DNA of 54,068 nt from Flavobacteriales bacterium (GTDB lineage: Bacteria > Bacteroidota > Bacteroidia > UBA10329). The notes beneath the pieces are model-generated. The model saw only the letters and a list, made by a program, of their open reading frames with translations, ran no database searches and was not told the DNA's origin. Positions 1 to 8,411 of the stretch are shown piece by piece (within the stretch, counting starts at the first letter, position 1; every line of letters starts with the position of its first letter). The translations under genes were made by a program, and so were the position numbers. The stretch spans positions 1 to 54,068 of the forward strand of contig JAIOYP010000026.1 of assembly GCA_021741155.1 (NCBI GenBank). The letters are read 5' to 3'.

Positions 1-130
1 TGATACACAGAATAGGTAAGACCTAAGCATCTGTTTAGTTCACCTTTCTTTCTCCGGTTCTTCGGAATTGTCCGCGGTTAATGTTCCTATAAATTTATTG
101 ATCCTTTTACTTGTGCAAGTCTAAAGGCAT

Positions 131-365
131 CTGTGGCTATTTCATGTCCATTATTTAAGACCTGTTTGCACTACTCAGCCTCTCCTCTATTCCACTTGGG
201 CGTATTTCCAGACCTATTGAAAACACATTTTTGAGCCACAGATACACAGATTCTCACTGATCTTACACGGATGATGATTTTTTCTCTGTGGCTATTTCAT
301 GTCCATTATTTAAGACCTATTTGCACTACTCAGCCTCTCCTCTATTCCACTTGGGCGTATTTCCA
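131..365. repeat. 80-bp direct repeat with intervening cacagat palindrome
   Basis: Positions 131-210 and 286-365 are the same 80 bases with one mismatch (cctGttt versus cctAttt), at 155-bp spacing. Between them, 235-293 begins gccacagatacacag and ends ctctgtggct, forming a long imperfect inverted repeat of the cacagat/cacggat family that also occurs at 51361-51447. Confidence 0.8.
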
Positions 366-380
366 TACACCCCTACGCTC

Positions 381-442
381 ATGATCATCCTGAGTAGCCA
401 CGCTTTTGGGCGAGCCTGTGCTGAGCTTGACGAAGTATATCG
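381..442. repeat. dispersed repeat (catcctgagtag...gagcttgacgaag type)
   Basis: The segment runs from atgatcatcctgagtag to gagcttgacgaagtatatcg and looks like a relic of the catcctgag/cttgacgaag intergenic palindromes seen in many Bacteroidota genomes. Its arms are only partly complementary, so it is probably degraded. Confidence 0.4.
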
Positions 443-493
443 TAGCATGCAGGAGCCAATTTTGGCTTTAGAAATGTAATATCTCACTCACTT

Positions 494-528
494 TTTGTTT
501 CCACCAATCATATCATTTTGTACCTTTA
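494..528 (+). promoter_or_regulatory. putative promoter of the first T9SS gene
   Basis: TTTG at 494-497 and TACCTTTA at 521-528 resemble the Bacteroidota -33 (TTTG) and -7 (TAnnTTTG) elements, though the 23-nt spacer is slightly long. The -7 element ends 17 nt before the ATG at 546, a distance like that of the other secreted-protein genes here. Confidence 0.4.
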
Positions 529-545
529 ACATCAAATACTCGAAA

Positions 546-2597
546 ATGAAACGATTCTACTTTTTGCTTGTCGTCATCTTTTTTCCCTTTTTCGCCTCTT
601 CCCAGTGCTACAGTATTCAGCAACGGCCTTATTATCCAGACCCTTATAGTGGCGGTATTTCAGCTGGCATATTGTCTGCACCGGGCGTATTGACTGATGA
701 TGTGTATTCCTCTGTTGTTGATTTAGGTTTTCCATTTTGTTTTTTTGGTGATACCGTTACACAGTGTGTTATTTCTTCTAATGGTTTCATTTCATTTGAC
801 ACGTCTTTAGCAAGTACTGGCTCTCCTTGGTCCATCAACGGTTCTATACCTGGTTCAGGGCCGGTATTTTCCATCATGGCTCCTTGGCAGGACTTAAACC
901 CTGGTACCCCTGGCAGTGGACCGGTAAGATTTGTAACCTATGGCGTTCCGCCTTATAGACGTTTCATCGTAAGTTATGATGCAGTATCCATGTTTTCTTG
1001 CACAACAATAACATTCACTAACCAAATTGTGATTTACGAATCGATGAATGTTGTAGACATCAATATTGCCGACAAACCATTGTGCGCAAATTGGAATGAT
1101 GGTGTTGCCATCGAAGGTATTCTCAATCAGGATAGAACGGAGGGATACGCGGTACCTGGCAGAAACTTTCCAGAACAATGGACTGCTCAATATGACTCCT
1201 ACAGATTTACTCCGCTTTGCGATTGCCCAACGGACTCTCTAAATGGCCTTGGAATAGTTCCAGGAAAAGTTTTTTGGGATGAGAACAGTGATTGTGAATT
1301 GACCCAAGGCGAATGGCGCATCCCAAATGTTCAGATTGACATTCAACCGGGCAATGGCATTGCGTGGACAAACAACAATGGGGAATTCGGAGTGCTAATG
1401 GAACCGGGTAACTACACCTTTACACACAGCAGCCAAAATCCATGGTATCTCATAAACGATTGTCAGAATGGTTCTATACCTGTTACGATAGTAGCAGATT
1501 CAAACGCGGTAGATATCTGCTTTGGAGATAGTATTGTTCCCGTAATTGATTTGGCTGCAACCATCACTACAGGTGCCATCAATGCATGTTTCAACAATTC
1601 TCAGCACGTATCTATTTGCAACTATGGAACAATTCCCGCAACCAACGTGGTTATTGAACTAGAAATTCCAAGTTTTACGGGCACATCTAATTCCAGCTTT
1701 ACCTCCACTTCAGATTCTACTTGGACGCTGAACCTTCCGACCCTGAATCCCGGAAGCTGCTTAACCTATAATTTTACGGGCATTGCCGCGTGCGATTCGA
1801 GCATGATTGGTCAAGTTGCGTGCCTATCCATTTCAATATCAAGCTCAGATACGGATGTTGACCCAAGCAATAACCAGATGTGGTTCTGCGATTCGGTTGG
1901 CGTTTCGTACGACCCGAATGACATTCGCGTGCTGTCTCAATATCTAGGAGAAGGTTGGAGAACACAAGAATACATTGACGATAGTGATGAAATGACCTAC
2001 ATGGTGCGTTTCCAGAATACGGGAACTGGCCCGGCTTACAACGTGATTGTAAAGAATCCGCTTTCTTCTCACCTGAACCATCAATCCATTGAACTGGTAG
2101 CTGCCAGTCACGACTATTATGCGCAAATGACGGATGGAGAACTGAGCGTTCATTTCCTTGGTATTCAATTGCCTGATAGTGCATCTGACCCGTTGGGAAG
2201 TCAGGGCTATTTCATCTACAGGATAAACCAACCGTACGGAAACCCAATGGGAACGTTGATTGAGAATCAGGCCGAGATTTACTTCGATTTCAATGCTCCC
2301 GTGGTTACAAATACCACAGAGAACGAGATTCAGCTGATAACTGGAAATGACGAAGTGGCCATGGGCGAAATCAGCCTCTACCCCAACCCAACTACGGGCG
2401 AGGTCTTCCTTTCCAATTCAAGTCCGCGCAACGCGGTTCTTTCTGTAGAAGTGATTGACACACAAGGTCGACTCTTATCGAAAGAAACAGGAAGCGGAAT
2501 CTCTAAAGTGGATATGAGAACCCTGAGCACAGGAATCTACCTACTTCGTATTCAGACCGAGAAAGGAATGCAGGTGGAGCGGGTGATTAAGAACTAA
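546..2597 (+). CDS. secreted surface protein with DUF7619-like repeat and T9SS C-terminal sorting domain
   Basis: A 683-residue exported protein of unknown substrate. The start is the ATG at 546, because a signal peptide (KRFYFLLVVIFFPFFASSQ) begins exactly there; an upstream in-frame start would place 17 polar residues before it. About 200 N-terminal residues form a beta-rich region. Residues around 235-330 look like a SdrD/prealbumin-type beta-sandwich (KVFWDENSDC... NGEFG). Residues around 350-600 are a DUF11/DUF7619-like region ending with the family motif ENQAEIYFDFNAPVVTNT. The last ~75 residues are a T9SS type A sorting domain (ISLYPNPTTGEV ... GIYLLRIQ). The protein is therefore expected to cross the outer membrane through T9SS and be anchored or released. 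It overlaps the converging trpG by 11 bp. The family is recognised from conserved motifs only; the role could be adhesin or structural. Confidence 0.85.
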   Translation: MKRFYFLLVVIFFPFFASSQCYSIQQRPYYPDPYSGGISAGILSAPGVLTDDVYSSVVDLGFPFCFFGDTVTQCVISSNGFISFDTSLASTGSPWSINGSIPGSGPVFSIMAPWQDLNPGTPGSGPVRFVTYGVPPYRRFIVSYDAVSMFSCTTITFTNQIVIYESMNVVDINIADKPLCANWNDGVAIEGILNQDRTEGYAVPGRNFPEQWTAQYDSYRFTPLCDCPTDSLNGLGIVPGKVFWDENSDCELTQGEWRIPNVQIDIQPGNGIAWTNNNGEFGVLMEPGNYTFTHSSQNPWYLINDCQNGSIPVTIVADSNAVDICFGDSIVPVIDLAATITTGAINACFNNSQHVSICNYGTIPATNVVIELEIPSFTGTSNSSFTSTSDSTWTLNLPTLNPGSCLTYNFTGIAACDSSMIGQVACLSISISSSDTDVDPSNNQMWFCDSVGVSYDPNDIRVLSQYLGEGWRTQEYIDDSDEMTYMVRFQNTGTGPAYNVIVKNPLSSHLNHQSIELVAASHDYYAQMTDGELSVHFLGIQLPDSASDPLGSQGYFIYRINQPYGNPMGTLIENQAEIYFDFNAPVVTNTTENEIQLITGNDEVAMGEISLYPNPTTGEVFLSNSSPRNAVLSVEVIDTQGRLLSKETGSGISKVDMRTLSTGIYLLRIQTEKGMQVERVIKN

Positions 2598-3153
2598 CCC
2601 AATTCGCAATAAGCTTCAAACCATCGGGAGTCAACAGACTTTCTGGATGAAATTGTACACCGCAAACATCAAACGTGGTGTGGCGAATGGCCATTACCTC
2701 ATCGTCATCATCCGTGGCAGTAACTTCTAGCTCGGCAGGAACAGTCACCTTGTCTATTACCCACGAATGGTAGCGGCCTGTGTCTATTCGGCTTGGTAGG
2801 TCAGCAAACAGCGGCTCATCCTTCTCTAAGATATTGACAGGTATGGCAACGCCATGATGAACCTGATTGAGGTTTTTGAGACTGGCTCCAAACGCTTCGC
2901 CAATGGCTTGATGTCCGAGGCAAACGCCAAGTATCTTCTTGGTGGGTGCATAGCGCTTGATAAGTTGGGGCATAATGCCAGCATCTTTTGGCAGTCCTGG
3001 GCCGGGCGAGAGAATGATGGCGTCAAATGCTTCCACTTCATCCAACGTAATCGCATCATTCCGCTTTACGGTAATATCATCGCAAAACTGCTCCACGTAG
3101 TGAACCAAGTTAAAGGTGAAAGAATCGTAGTTGTCGAGGATGAGTATTTTCAC
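2587..3153 (-). CDS. trpG: anthranilate/aminodeoxychorismate synthase component II (glutamine amidotransferase)
   Basis: A class I glutamine amidotransferase of 188 residues that supplies ammonia from glutamine to anthranilate synthase or 4-amino-4-deoxychorismate synthase. The N-terminus ILILDNYDSFTFNL is diagnostic of TrpG/PabA. The nucleophile is C78 in GVCLGHQ and the catalytic dyad is H169/E171 in QFHPES. The start is the GTG at 3153, giving MKILILDNYDS; a longer reading adds 21 unlikely residues overlapping ridA. A -7 element TACGTTTG (3157-3164) sits only 3 nt upstream, so the message may be leaderless. No trpE or pabB lies nearby, so TrpG and PabA cannot be told apart; it may serve both enzymes. 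It is divergent from ridA with 22 bp between the starts. Confidence 0.9.
   Translation of the reverse strand: MKILILDNYDSFTFNLVHYVEQFCDDITVKRNDAITLDEVEAFDAIILSPGPGLPKDAGIMPQLIKRYAPTKKILGVCLGHQAIGEAFGASLKNLNQVHHGVAIPVNILEKDEPLFADLPSRIDTGRYHSWVIDKVTVPAELEVTATDDDDEVMAIRHTTFDVCGVQFHPESLLTPDGLKLIANWVSS
3145..3152 (+). promoter_or_regulatory. possible -7 element of ridA
   Basis: TATTTTCA on the plus strand lies 23 nt upstream of the ridA ATG. It matches TAnnTT but ends CA rather than TG or CG, so it is weaker than the other sites. It overlaps the 5' end of trpG. Confidence 0.3.
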
Positions 3154-3156
3154 AGC

Positions 3157-3164
3157 CAAACGTA
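3157..3164 (-). promoter_or_regulatory. -7 element of trpG
   Basis: Minus-strand TACGTTTG matches TAnnTTTG exactly and lies 3 nt upstream of the GTG start. This implies a leaderless transcript. It sits within the 22-bp divergent gap shared with ridA. Confidence 0.45.
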
Positions 3165-3175
3165 AGCGCACAAAA

Positions 3176-3562
3176 ATGAAGAAAGCAATCCATACCACGA
3201 AAGCACCAGCAGCCATTGGTCCATACAGTCAGGCAATTCTTGTAAACGGCTTTTTATACACCGCTGGTCAGGTGGCGCTTATACCCGAAACGGGTGGCTT
3301 GGACATGCAAAGCGTAAAGACTGAGACCAAGAGGGTGATGGAGAACCTGAAAGCCATATTGACCGAGGCTGAGATGGATTTTACGCATGTGGTGAAGACC
3401 AGCATCTTCCTGTCGAGTATGGATCTTTTCGTAGAGGTGAATTCGATCTATGGTTCTTATTTCCCGGAAGGAAGCATCCTCCCTGCACGCGAAACGGTTG
3501 CCGTTGCTGGCCTTCCTAAAGGCGTAAATGTGGAGATAAGTGTGGTGGCGTTTAAGGGCTAA
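3176..3562 (+). CDS. ridA: RidA/YjgF family enamine/imine deaminase
   Basis: A 128-residue RidA-type protein, the usual length for the family. Such proteins hydrolyse reactive enamine/imine intermediates (for example 2-aminoacrylate) released by PLP enzymes, and act as cytosolic trimers. Visible family motifs are PAAIGPYSQAI near the N-terminus, YTAGQVALIP, the MENLKAIL helix, VVKTSIFL, and PARETVAVAGLPKGVNVEIS near the C-terminus with the substrate-binding Arg. The ATG at 3176 gives the canonical MKKAIHTTKAPAAIGPYSQ start. It is divergent from trpG. Confidence 0.93.
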   Translation: MKKAIHTTKAPAAIGPYSQAILVNGFLYTAGQVALIPETGGLDMQSVKTETKRVMENLKAILTEAEMDFTHVVKTSIFLSSMDLFVEVNSIYGSYFPEGSILPARETVAVAGLPKGVNVEISVVAFKG

Positions 3563-3905
3563 GCCCACGCTAAACAAACAAACACCACCCCACTCTATGG
3601 CTAAGTAAACCATCTCCGTGCGCTCGGCACTCGTGTTAGCTCTATCGAGCGTGTTTTTAATATTAAAGACACTGATATCAGCGCTATTTACATAAGCACA
3701 AAGACCGTCCGTACCAGCGAGATTACTGTCAGAAACACGTTTGCTTTAATGGTTAAGTGACCAAGTCAAACGCCTCTTATGCCAATAAACATGTTGCATC
3801 TGCCGCAAAGCTGGTTTAAATCCCAGATTCCTCTTCACACTATTTAACATTAGCCAATAGTTCTTAACAAGTCTACCCAATTGTTAGGTCTATTTTCGCA
3901 AACGC
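3563..3905. other. 343-bp intergenic region without a recognised gene
   Basis: No coding signal is seen. A weak hairpin-like pair (CGCTCG near 3622 and CGAGCG near 3648, followed by TGTTTTT) could terminate ridA, but its loop is about 20 nt. The right end carries the promoter of the ABC exporter operon. Confidence 0.4.
3891..3898 (+). promoter_or_regulatory. -7 element of the ABC exporter operon
   Basis: TATTTTCG matches the TAnnTTYG pattern recurrent in this window and ends 7 nt before the ATG at 3906, so the mRNA would have almost no leader. Confidence 0.45.
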
Positions 3906-4589
3906 ATGATTAAGCTAACAGGAATTAGGAAATCGTACCAAATGGGAACCAACCGTTTGGATGTACTTAAGGGCATAGACCTCACCATCAACGAAGGCGA
4001 GCTGGTTTCCATTATGGGTTCGTCCGGAACAGGAAAATCTACCCTGCTCAATATCATTGGCATCTTAGACGATTACGATTCGGGTACCTATCACCTTAAT
4101 AATACACTCATTCAGAACCTGAGCGAGACCAAAGCGGCCCAATACAGAAATAAGCTGCTGGGGTTCGTTTTCCAAAGTTTTAACCTGGTGAGTTTTAAGA
4201 ATGCCATGGAAAATGTGGCCCTCCCACTCTACTATCAAGGCGTGGGAAGGCGAGCCAGAAACAAGATTGCGTTGGAATACTTGGAACGTGTTGGCCTATT
4301 GGATTGGGCAGAACATTTACCAAGCGAAATGAGCGGTGGACAAAAACAGCGGGTTGCCATTGCCAGGGCTCTTGTTACCAAACCAAAAGTGATTCTTGCC
4401 GATGAACCAACGGGTGCACTCGACAGCAAGACTTCTAGCGAGGTAATGCAAATGCTAAAGGATGTAAATGCGGATGGAATGACGGTGGTAATCGTTACCC
4501 ACGAACACGACATTGCCGAACAAACCAACCGTATAATTCTGATGAAGGATGGACTCATCTATAATGATGAATTAAAAGTTAAGAATTAA
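3906..4589 (+). CDS. MacB/LolD-type ABC transporter ATP-binding protein
   Basis: A 227-residue nucleotide-binding subunit that powers the neighbouring permeases. Walker A is GSSGTGKST at residues 38-46. The Q-loop is in VFQSFNLV, the signature is MSGGQKQ with the M of this subfamily, Walker B is VILADEPTGALD, and the H-loop is VIVTHEHD. Length and motifs fit the LolD/MacB/FtsE group rather than importers. It is the first gene of a four-gene unit with two FtsX-type permeases and an HlyD-type adaptor, so it most likely drives periplasmic export (peptide, lipid or drug) in a MacAB-like tripartite pump. No outer-membrane TolC-type factor lies here. Confidence 0.93.
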   Translation: MIKLTGIRKSYQMGTNRLDVLKGIDLTINEGELVSIMGSSGTGKSTLLNIIGILDDYDSGTYHLNNTLIQNLSETKAAQYRNKLLGFVFQSFNLVSFKNAMENVALPLYYQGVGRRARNKIALEYLERVGLLDWAEHLPSEMSGGQKQRVAIARALVTKPKVILADEPTGALDSKTSSEVMQMLKDVNADGMTVVIVTHEHDIAEQTNRIILMKDGLIYNDELKVKN

Positions 4590-4655
4590 GAATTCACATA
4601 ATAACAATGCTTTCTGAAACTCATTTTTCATTCTTAATTATTCATTATTAATTAC
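4577..4655. repeat. AT-rich cttaatt/aattaag micro-repeat spacer
   Basis: Between the ATPase and permease genes, gttaagaattaagaatt (from 4577) and cattcttaattattcatt (from 4628) form an inverted pair of short AT-rich units. The same units recur at about 42504-42536. It separates two genes that otherwise form one operon. Confidence 0.55.
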
Positions 4656-4661
4656 TGAAAG

Positions 4662-5891
4662 TTGTTCGACCTCGATAAATGGCAAGAGATATTTGAAACC
4701 ATCGGTAAGAACAAGTTGCGCACTTTTCTTACCGGATTCAGTGTGTTTTGGGGAATCTTCATGCTCATTATTCTACTTGGGTCGGGCAATGGATTACGCA
4801 ATGGCTTTGAAGAAGAGTTCAAAGCAGATGCCATCAACAGCATTTGGGTGTATCAAGGCAACACCACTATTCCGTATAAGGGAATGCAGCCAGGTAGGCA
4901 CATCCGATTTACAGACGATGATCATCATGCAATAGATGGTCGCGTGGATGGTCTGGAGAATGTGGCTTCTCGTCTTTGGCTAAACAGCAAAGACATGGTC
5001 TATGGCGATAAAAAGGGTAATTATCAGCTTATTTCAACGCACCCCGGTCAGTTTTATGCAGAGAATGCTACCATGATTACAGGCCGATTTCTGAACGAAA
5101 TAGACATAGAACAGCGCAGAAAAGTAATTGTGCTCGGTCTTCCTATTCAGCAAGAGTTATTCCCAAATGGCGACCACTTAGGAAAAGAGATTAACGTAGG
5201 CGGCATCTCGTTTCTAGTGATTGGAACGTTTAAAGACGGAGGTGGCGACCAAGACAACAGACGCGGTTATATTCCTATGACTGTTGGTCAAATGGTGTTT
5301 GACCGTGGCAGAAATGTGCATGCCATGAGTTCTACCATTGGAGATGCCACGCCCGAAGAAAGCCTCGTTATTGAACAAAAAATCCGCGATCGATTAGCTG
5401 CCTTGCATCAATTCTCTCCTGAAGACAAACGTGCCGTTTGGATTAACAATACCACAGACCAATTTATGCAGGTACTAAATGTGCTAAACGCCATAAGCCT
5501 CTTTGTGTGGATAATCGGAATTGGAACCATCATAGCTGGCATTGTTGGCATTGGTAACATAATGATGATTGTGGTAAAAGAGCGAACCCGCGAAATTGGC
5601 ATTCGAAAAGCACTAGGCGCCACCCCTTTCTCTGTTGTGTCGCTCATCATTATGGAATCCATCTTTATTACCACCATTGCGGGCTATCTCGGTTTGGTGG
5701 TAGGTGTTTTTACGTTGGAAGCCGTAAGTGGTATGATTGAAGATCCCGGCATTTTTCAGAACCCATCGGTAGATTTAACCACCGCCAGCATTGCCACCTT
5801 GGTGCTGATTGTAGCAGGAACACTCGCAGGTCTCGTTCCGGCCATTAAAGCAGCATCCATCAGTCCCATCGAAGCATTAAGAGAAGAATGA
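4662..5891 (+). CDS. MacB-like ABC transporter permease (first of a tandem pair)
   Basis: A 409-residue FtsX/MacB-fold permease. One TM helix near residues 18-40 (LTGFSVFWGIFMLIILLG) is followed by a ~230-residue MacB periplasmic core domain. Three C-terminal TM helices around 275-405 include the hallmark VVKERTREIGIRKALGATP. The start is TTG at 4662, because an in-frame TGA ends at 4658 and the homologous downstream permease begins with the same FDLDrW motif. The last bases overlap the next gene's ATG (ATGA). Two permeases suggest a heterodimeric transmembrane part. Confidence 0.9.
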   Translation: MFDLDKWQEIFETIGKNKLRTFLTGFSVFWGIFMLIILLGSGNGLRNGFEEEFKADAINSIWVYQGNTTIPYKGMQPGRHIRFTDDDHHAIDGRVDGLENVASRLWLNSKDMVYGDKKGNYQLISTHPGQFYAENATMITGRFLNEIDIEQRRKVIVLGLPIQQELFPNGDHLGKEINVGGISFLVIGTFKDGGGDQDNRRGYIPMTVGQMVFDRGRNVHAMSSTIGDATPEESLVIEQKIRDRLAALHQFSPEDKRAVWINNTTDQFMQVLNVLNAISLFVWIIGIGTIIAGIVGIGNIMMIVVKERTREIGIRKALGATPFSVVSLIIMESIFITTIAGYLGLVVGVFTLEAVSGMIEDPGIFQNPSVDLTTASIATLVLIVAGTLAGLVPAIKAASISPIEALREE

Positions 5892-7144
5892 GCATTTTCG
5901 ACTTAGATAGATGGCGCGAAGTATTTGACACCCTAGGTGCCAATAAACTGCGAACGGCCCTAACGGCTTTCGGAGTGCTATGGGGTATTTTCATGCTCAT
6001 TATCATGCTTGGTGCTGGTTCTGGACTCAAAAAAGGAGTGACAAGTGAGTTTGATGGTTTTGCCACCAATTCGCTTTACGTCTGGACACAGCGGACAACC
6101 AAGCCCTATAAAGGACTACCTAGCGGGCGCAATTTCGGTTTGAACAACGAAGACACAAAAGCAATACGCGAATTGGTTCCCGAAGCCAAGGTGATTGCAC
6201 CACGCAATGAGGTTGGCGGATGGCGTGGTGCTGCCAATGTGGTGCGCGGCACAAACACAGGGTCTTACGGCATCAAAGGCGATTATCCCGAAGTGGTTCA
6301 AATACAACCTATGCAAGTTACCGAAGGCCGATTGATGAACCAATTTGACCTAGATCAGAAACGCAAAGTTGCCGTGATTGGCGCCAAGGTGATTAACGAC
6401 CTGTATGAACCTGGTGAAGAAGTAATTGGAAGCAATATCAGTATCAATGGTGTTTACTTCACCGTAATCGGCACTATTAAAACCAAGAAATCTGGCGGAG
6501 AAGCCGAGGATGATGCACAGAGTATTTTCATTCCATTGAGTTCATTTCAGTTAGCCTTTAACTATGGAAATTGGGTAAGCTATTACGGATTCATGCCCAT
6601 TGATGGCGTCTCGGTGGCAGAGTTGGAAGCCAAGGTGCTGAAGGTCTTGAAAGAGCGTCATCGCATACATCCTGACGATGAATTTGCCTTTGGCACCAAC
6701 AATAACGAAGAAGAATTTGCTGAATATGATAACGTATTCACTGGCATCGATTTCCTTATTTGGTTCGTGGGTGTCTTGACCTTAATAGCTGGAGTGATTG
6801 GAATCTCCAATATCATGCTTGTAATTGTAAAGGAGCGAACCAAAGAAATTGGCATTAGACGCGCCATTGGAGCCAGTCCACTGAGTATTGTAAGTCAGAT
6901 TATCCTCGAAGCCTTGGTGCTTACCTCAATGGCTGGCTATATTGGCATTGTGCTAGGCGTTTGGGTAATAGAATTTGCGGGGCCGTTGATTGAGGATAAA
7001 TCATTCAAGAATCCGGAAGTGAACTTTCAAACCATCTTAATCGCCTTGGGCGTGTTAATCATTTCTGGCTGTTTTGCCGGATTCATTCCTGCCTATCGCG
7101 CACTCGAAATAAAACCTGTAGACGCATTACGAACTGAAAATTGA
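5888..7144 (+). CDS. MacB-like ABC transporter permease (second of a tandem pair)
   Basis: A 418-residue paralogue of the preceding permease. It shares the N-terminal pattern FDLDrWrEvFdTlGaNKLRT, a first TM (GVLWGIFMLIIMLGAG), a periplasmic MacB core domain and the C-terminal motif VKERTKEIGIRRAIGASP in the last TM bundle. Its ATG overlaps the previous stop by 4 nt, so the two are translationally coupled. This fits a tandem duplication that now forms a heterodimeric permease. The substrate is not evident. Confidence 0.9.
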   Translation: MSIFDLDRWREVFDTLGANKLRTALTAFGVLWGIFMLIIMLGAGSGLKKGVTSEFDGFATNSLYVWTQRTTKPYKGLPSGRNFGLNNEDTKAIRELVPEAKVIAPRNEVGGWRGAANVVRGTNTGSYGIKGDYPEVVQIQPMQVTEGRLMNQFDLDQKRKVAVIGAKVINDLYEPGEEVIGSNISINGVYFTVIGTIKTKKSGGEAEDDAQSIFIPLSSFQLAFNYGNWVSYYGFMPIDGVSVAELEAKVLKVLKERHRIHPDDEFAFGTNNNEEEFAEYDNVFTGIDFLIWFVGVLTLIAGVIGISNIMLVIVKERTKEIGIRRAIGASPLSIVSQIILEALVLTSMAGYIGIVLGVWVIEFAGPLIEDKSFKNPEVNFQTILIALGVLIISGCFAGFIPAYRALEIKPVDALRTEN

Positions 7145-7149
7145 TTTTA

Positions 7150-7265
7150 ACCACAGAGAACACGGAGAGAAATGGCACAGAAAACACAGAGAATAGTCGT
7201 TAATATCATGAAAAATCTTTCCTTTTCTGTGTTCTCTGTGAAAAAATCTCTGTGACCTCTGTGGT
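7150..7265. repeat. cacagag-type palindromic repeat
   Basis: The outer arms start ccacagagaacacggag (7151) and end ctgtgacctctgtgg (7265). Inner arms cacagaaaacacagag (about 7176) and ttctgtgttctctgtg (about 7225) make a long imperfect hairpin. Related cacagag units occur at 27306-27346 and 51600-51655. It lies inside the exporter operon between permease 2 and the adaptor. Confidence 0.75.
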
Positions 7266-7282
7266 CAGACCCGCCTACCTCA

Positions 7283-7320
7283 TCTGCTAATTTGCTAATT
7301 ATCAAATCTGCTAATCAACT
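7283..7320. repeat. gctaatt micro-repeat
   Basis: Three imperfect ctgctaat units (ctgctaatttgctaatt, then ctgctaatc) form a short tandem-like element. The same unit recurs at 25639-25755 next to and inside the 3' end of pyrD. Confidence 0.6.
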
Positions 7321-7325
7321 ATAAC

Positions 7326-8411
7326 ATGAAATCATTTGTAAGAATACTTGTCGTTGTCATCATCCTTGGAGGATTTGGATACACACTTTGGCATCTGTAC
7401 GATAAATCGCAAGAACCGCCCGTAGTGTTTGAAACTGAAAGAGCCTTTCAAACCGACATCATAAAGAAGACCGTGGCAACGGGCACCATTTCTCCAAAGA
7501 AAGAAGTGGCCATTAAGCCTCGCGTGTCGGGCATTGTAGAGAAAGTATATGTGGTAGAAGGCCAAATGATTAAGAGTGGCGATGCCATTGCCAAGGTGAA
7601 GATTGTGCCGGACATGGTGAGTTTAAACAACGCCAAAAACCGCGTGCAAATGGCAGAACTTGCCGTGCAAGATGCCCAGCTAAACTTTGATCGTCAGAAA
7701 ACCTTGATTGACAAGGGCGTGATTGCCGAAGCAGAGTTTCAGCCCGTAAGAATGCAGCTCAAAAACGTGAAACAAGAACTGCTTGCAGCAGAAAGCAACT
7801 TGCAATTGATTGAAGAAGGCGCACTCAAAGACCAAGGAAGCAGTTCGAACACCGTTATCCGTTCTACCGCAACAGGAATGGTATTGGAAGTACCAGTAAA
7901 AGAAGGCAACTCGGTTATTGAGAGCAATACCTTTAATGAAGGCACCACCATTGCCACCATTGCCGACATGGGTCAAATGATATTTGAAGGAAAGGTGGAT
8001 GAAAGCGAGGTTGGCAAAATAAAGGAAGGAATGAACTTGCTTATTACTATTGGAGCGCTGGAAGGACACACGTTCAACGCTAAGCTCGAACATATTTCTC
8101 CGAAGGGAATTGCTGAAAATGGCGCTATTCAATTCAAAATAAAGGCCGAAGTGCAGTTACAGAAAGGCGTCTTTATTCGTTCTGGCTATAGCGCCAATGC
8201 AGATATTGTGCTTGAAAGAAGAGACAGCGTATTGGCCATTCAAGAATCGCTGCTCATCTTCGGAAATCATCCAGATTCGACTTACGTAGAAGTGGAAACT
8301 ACTCCTCAGACATTTGAAAAACGACAAGTGAAACTCGGCCTCTCGGATGGAATTAAGATTGAAGTACTGTCTGGATTAGACACCACAGATAGAATCAAAA
8401 AGCCGATGTAA
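7326..8411 (+). CDS. HlyD/MacA-type periplasmic adaptor subunit
   Basis: A 361-residue membrane-fusion protein that links the ABC permeases to an outer-membrane channel. Residues 5-25 are a TM/signal anchor (FVRILVVVIILGGFGYTLW). A lipoyl-like half-motif around 60-95 (SGIVEKVYVVEGQMIKSGDAIAKV) leads into an alpha-helical hairpin around 105-160. The second lipoyl half follows (STATGMVLEVPVKEGNSVI, about 180-200), then beta-barrel and membrane-proximal domains. It lies 181 bp after permease 2 across a palindromic repeat and in the same direction, so it is read as the fourth member of the MacAB-like exporter unit. The stop abuts that of the converging next gene. Confidence 0.88.
   Translation: MKSFVRILVVVIILGGFGYTLWHLYDKSQEPPVVFETERAFQTDIIKKTVATGTISPKKEVAIKPRVSGIVEKVYVVEGQMIKSGDAIAKVKIVPDMVSLNNAKNRVQMAELAVQDAQLNFDRQKTLIDKGVIAEAEFQPVRMQLKNVKQELLAAESNLQLIEEGALKDQGSSSNTVIRSTATGMVLEVPVKEGNSVIESNTFNEGTTIATIADMGQMIFEGKVDESEVGKIKEGMNLLITIGALEGHTFNAKLEHISPKGIAENGAIQFKIKAEVQLQKGVFIRSGYSANADIVLERRDSVLAIQESLLIFGNHPDSTYVEVETTPQTFEKRQVKLGLSDGIKIEVLSGLDTTDRIKKPM

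Larger units (their letters stand above)
1..545. other. gene-free repeat-rich stretch
   Basis: No convincing gene is seen. The stretch consists largely of dispersed intergenic repeats: an 80-bp direct repeat (131-210 and 286-365), a cacagat-type palindrome (235-293) and a third element around 381-442. A small open frame over 288-479 is made entirely of repeat sequence and is not considered coding. The end of the stretch holds the promoter of the first gene. Confidence 0.6.

Noticed and set aside
288..479. Small open reading frame near the left edge
   Set aside because: It lies entirely in repeat sequence (second 80-bp copy and a following element), has no promoter or family match, and the same residues would arise from any copy of the repeat.
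3615..3660. tRNA or small RNA in the 343-bp gap after ridA
   Set aside because: Only a short stem with a long loop is seen; no cloverleaf, anticodon arm or CCA-type end could be made.
7150..7320. CRISPR-like or riboswitch structure in the exporter operon
   Set aside because: The repeats are palindromic dispersed elements with no regular spacers, and related copies occur in unrelated intergenic regions.
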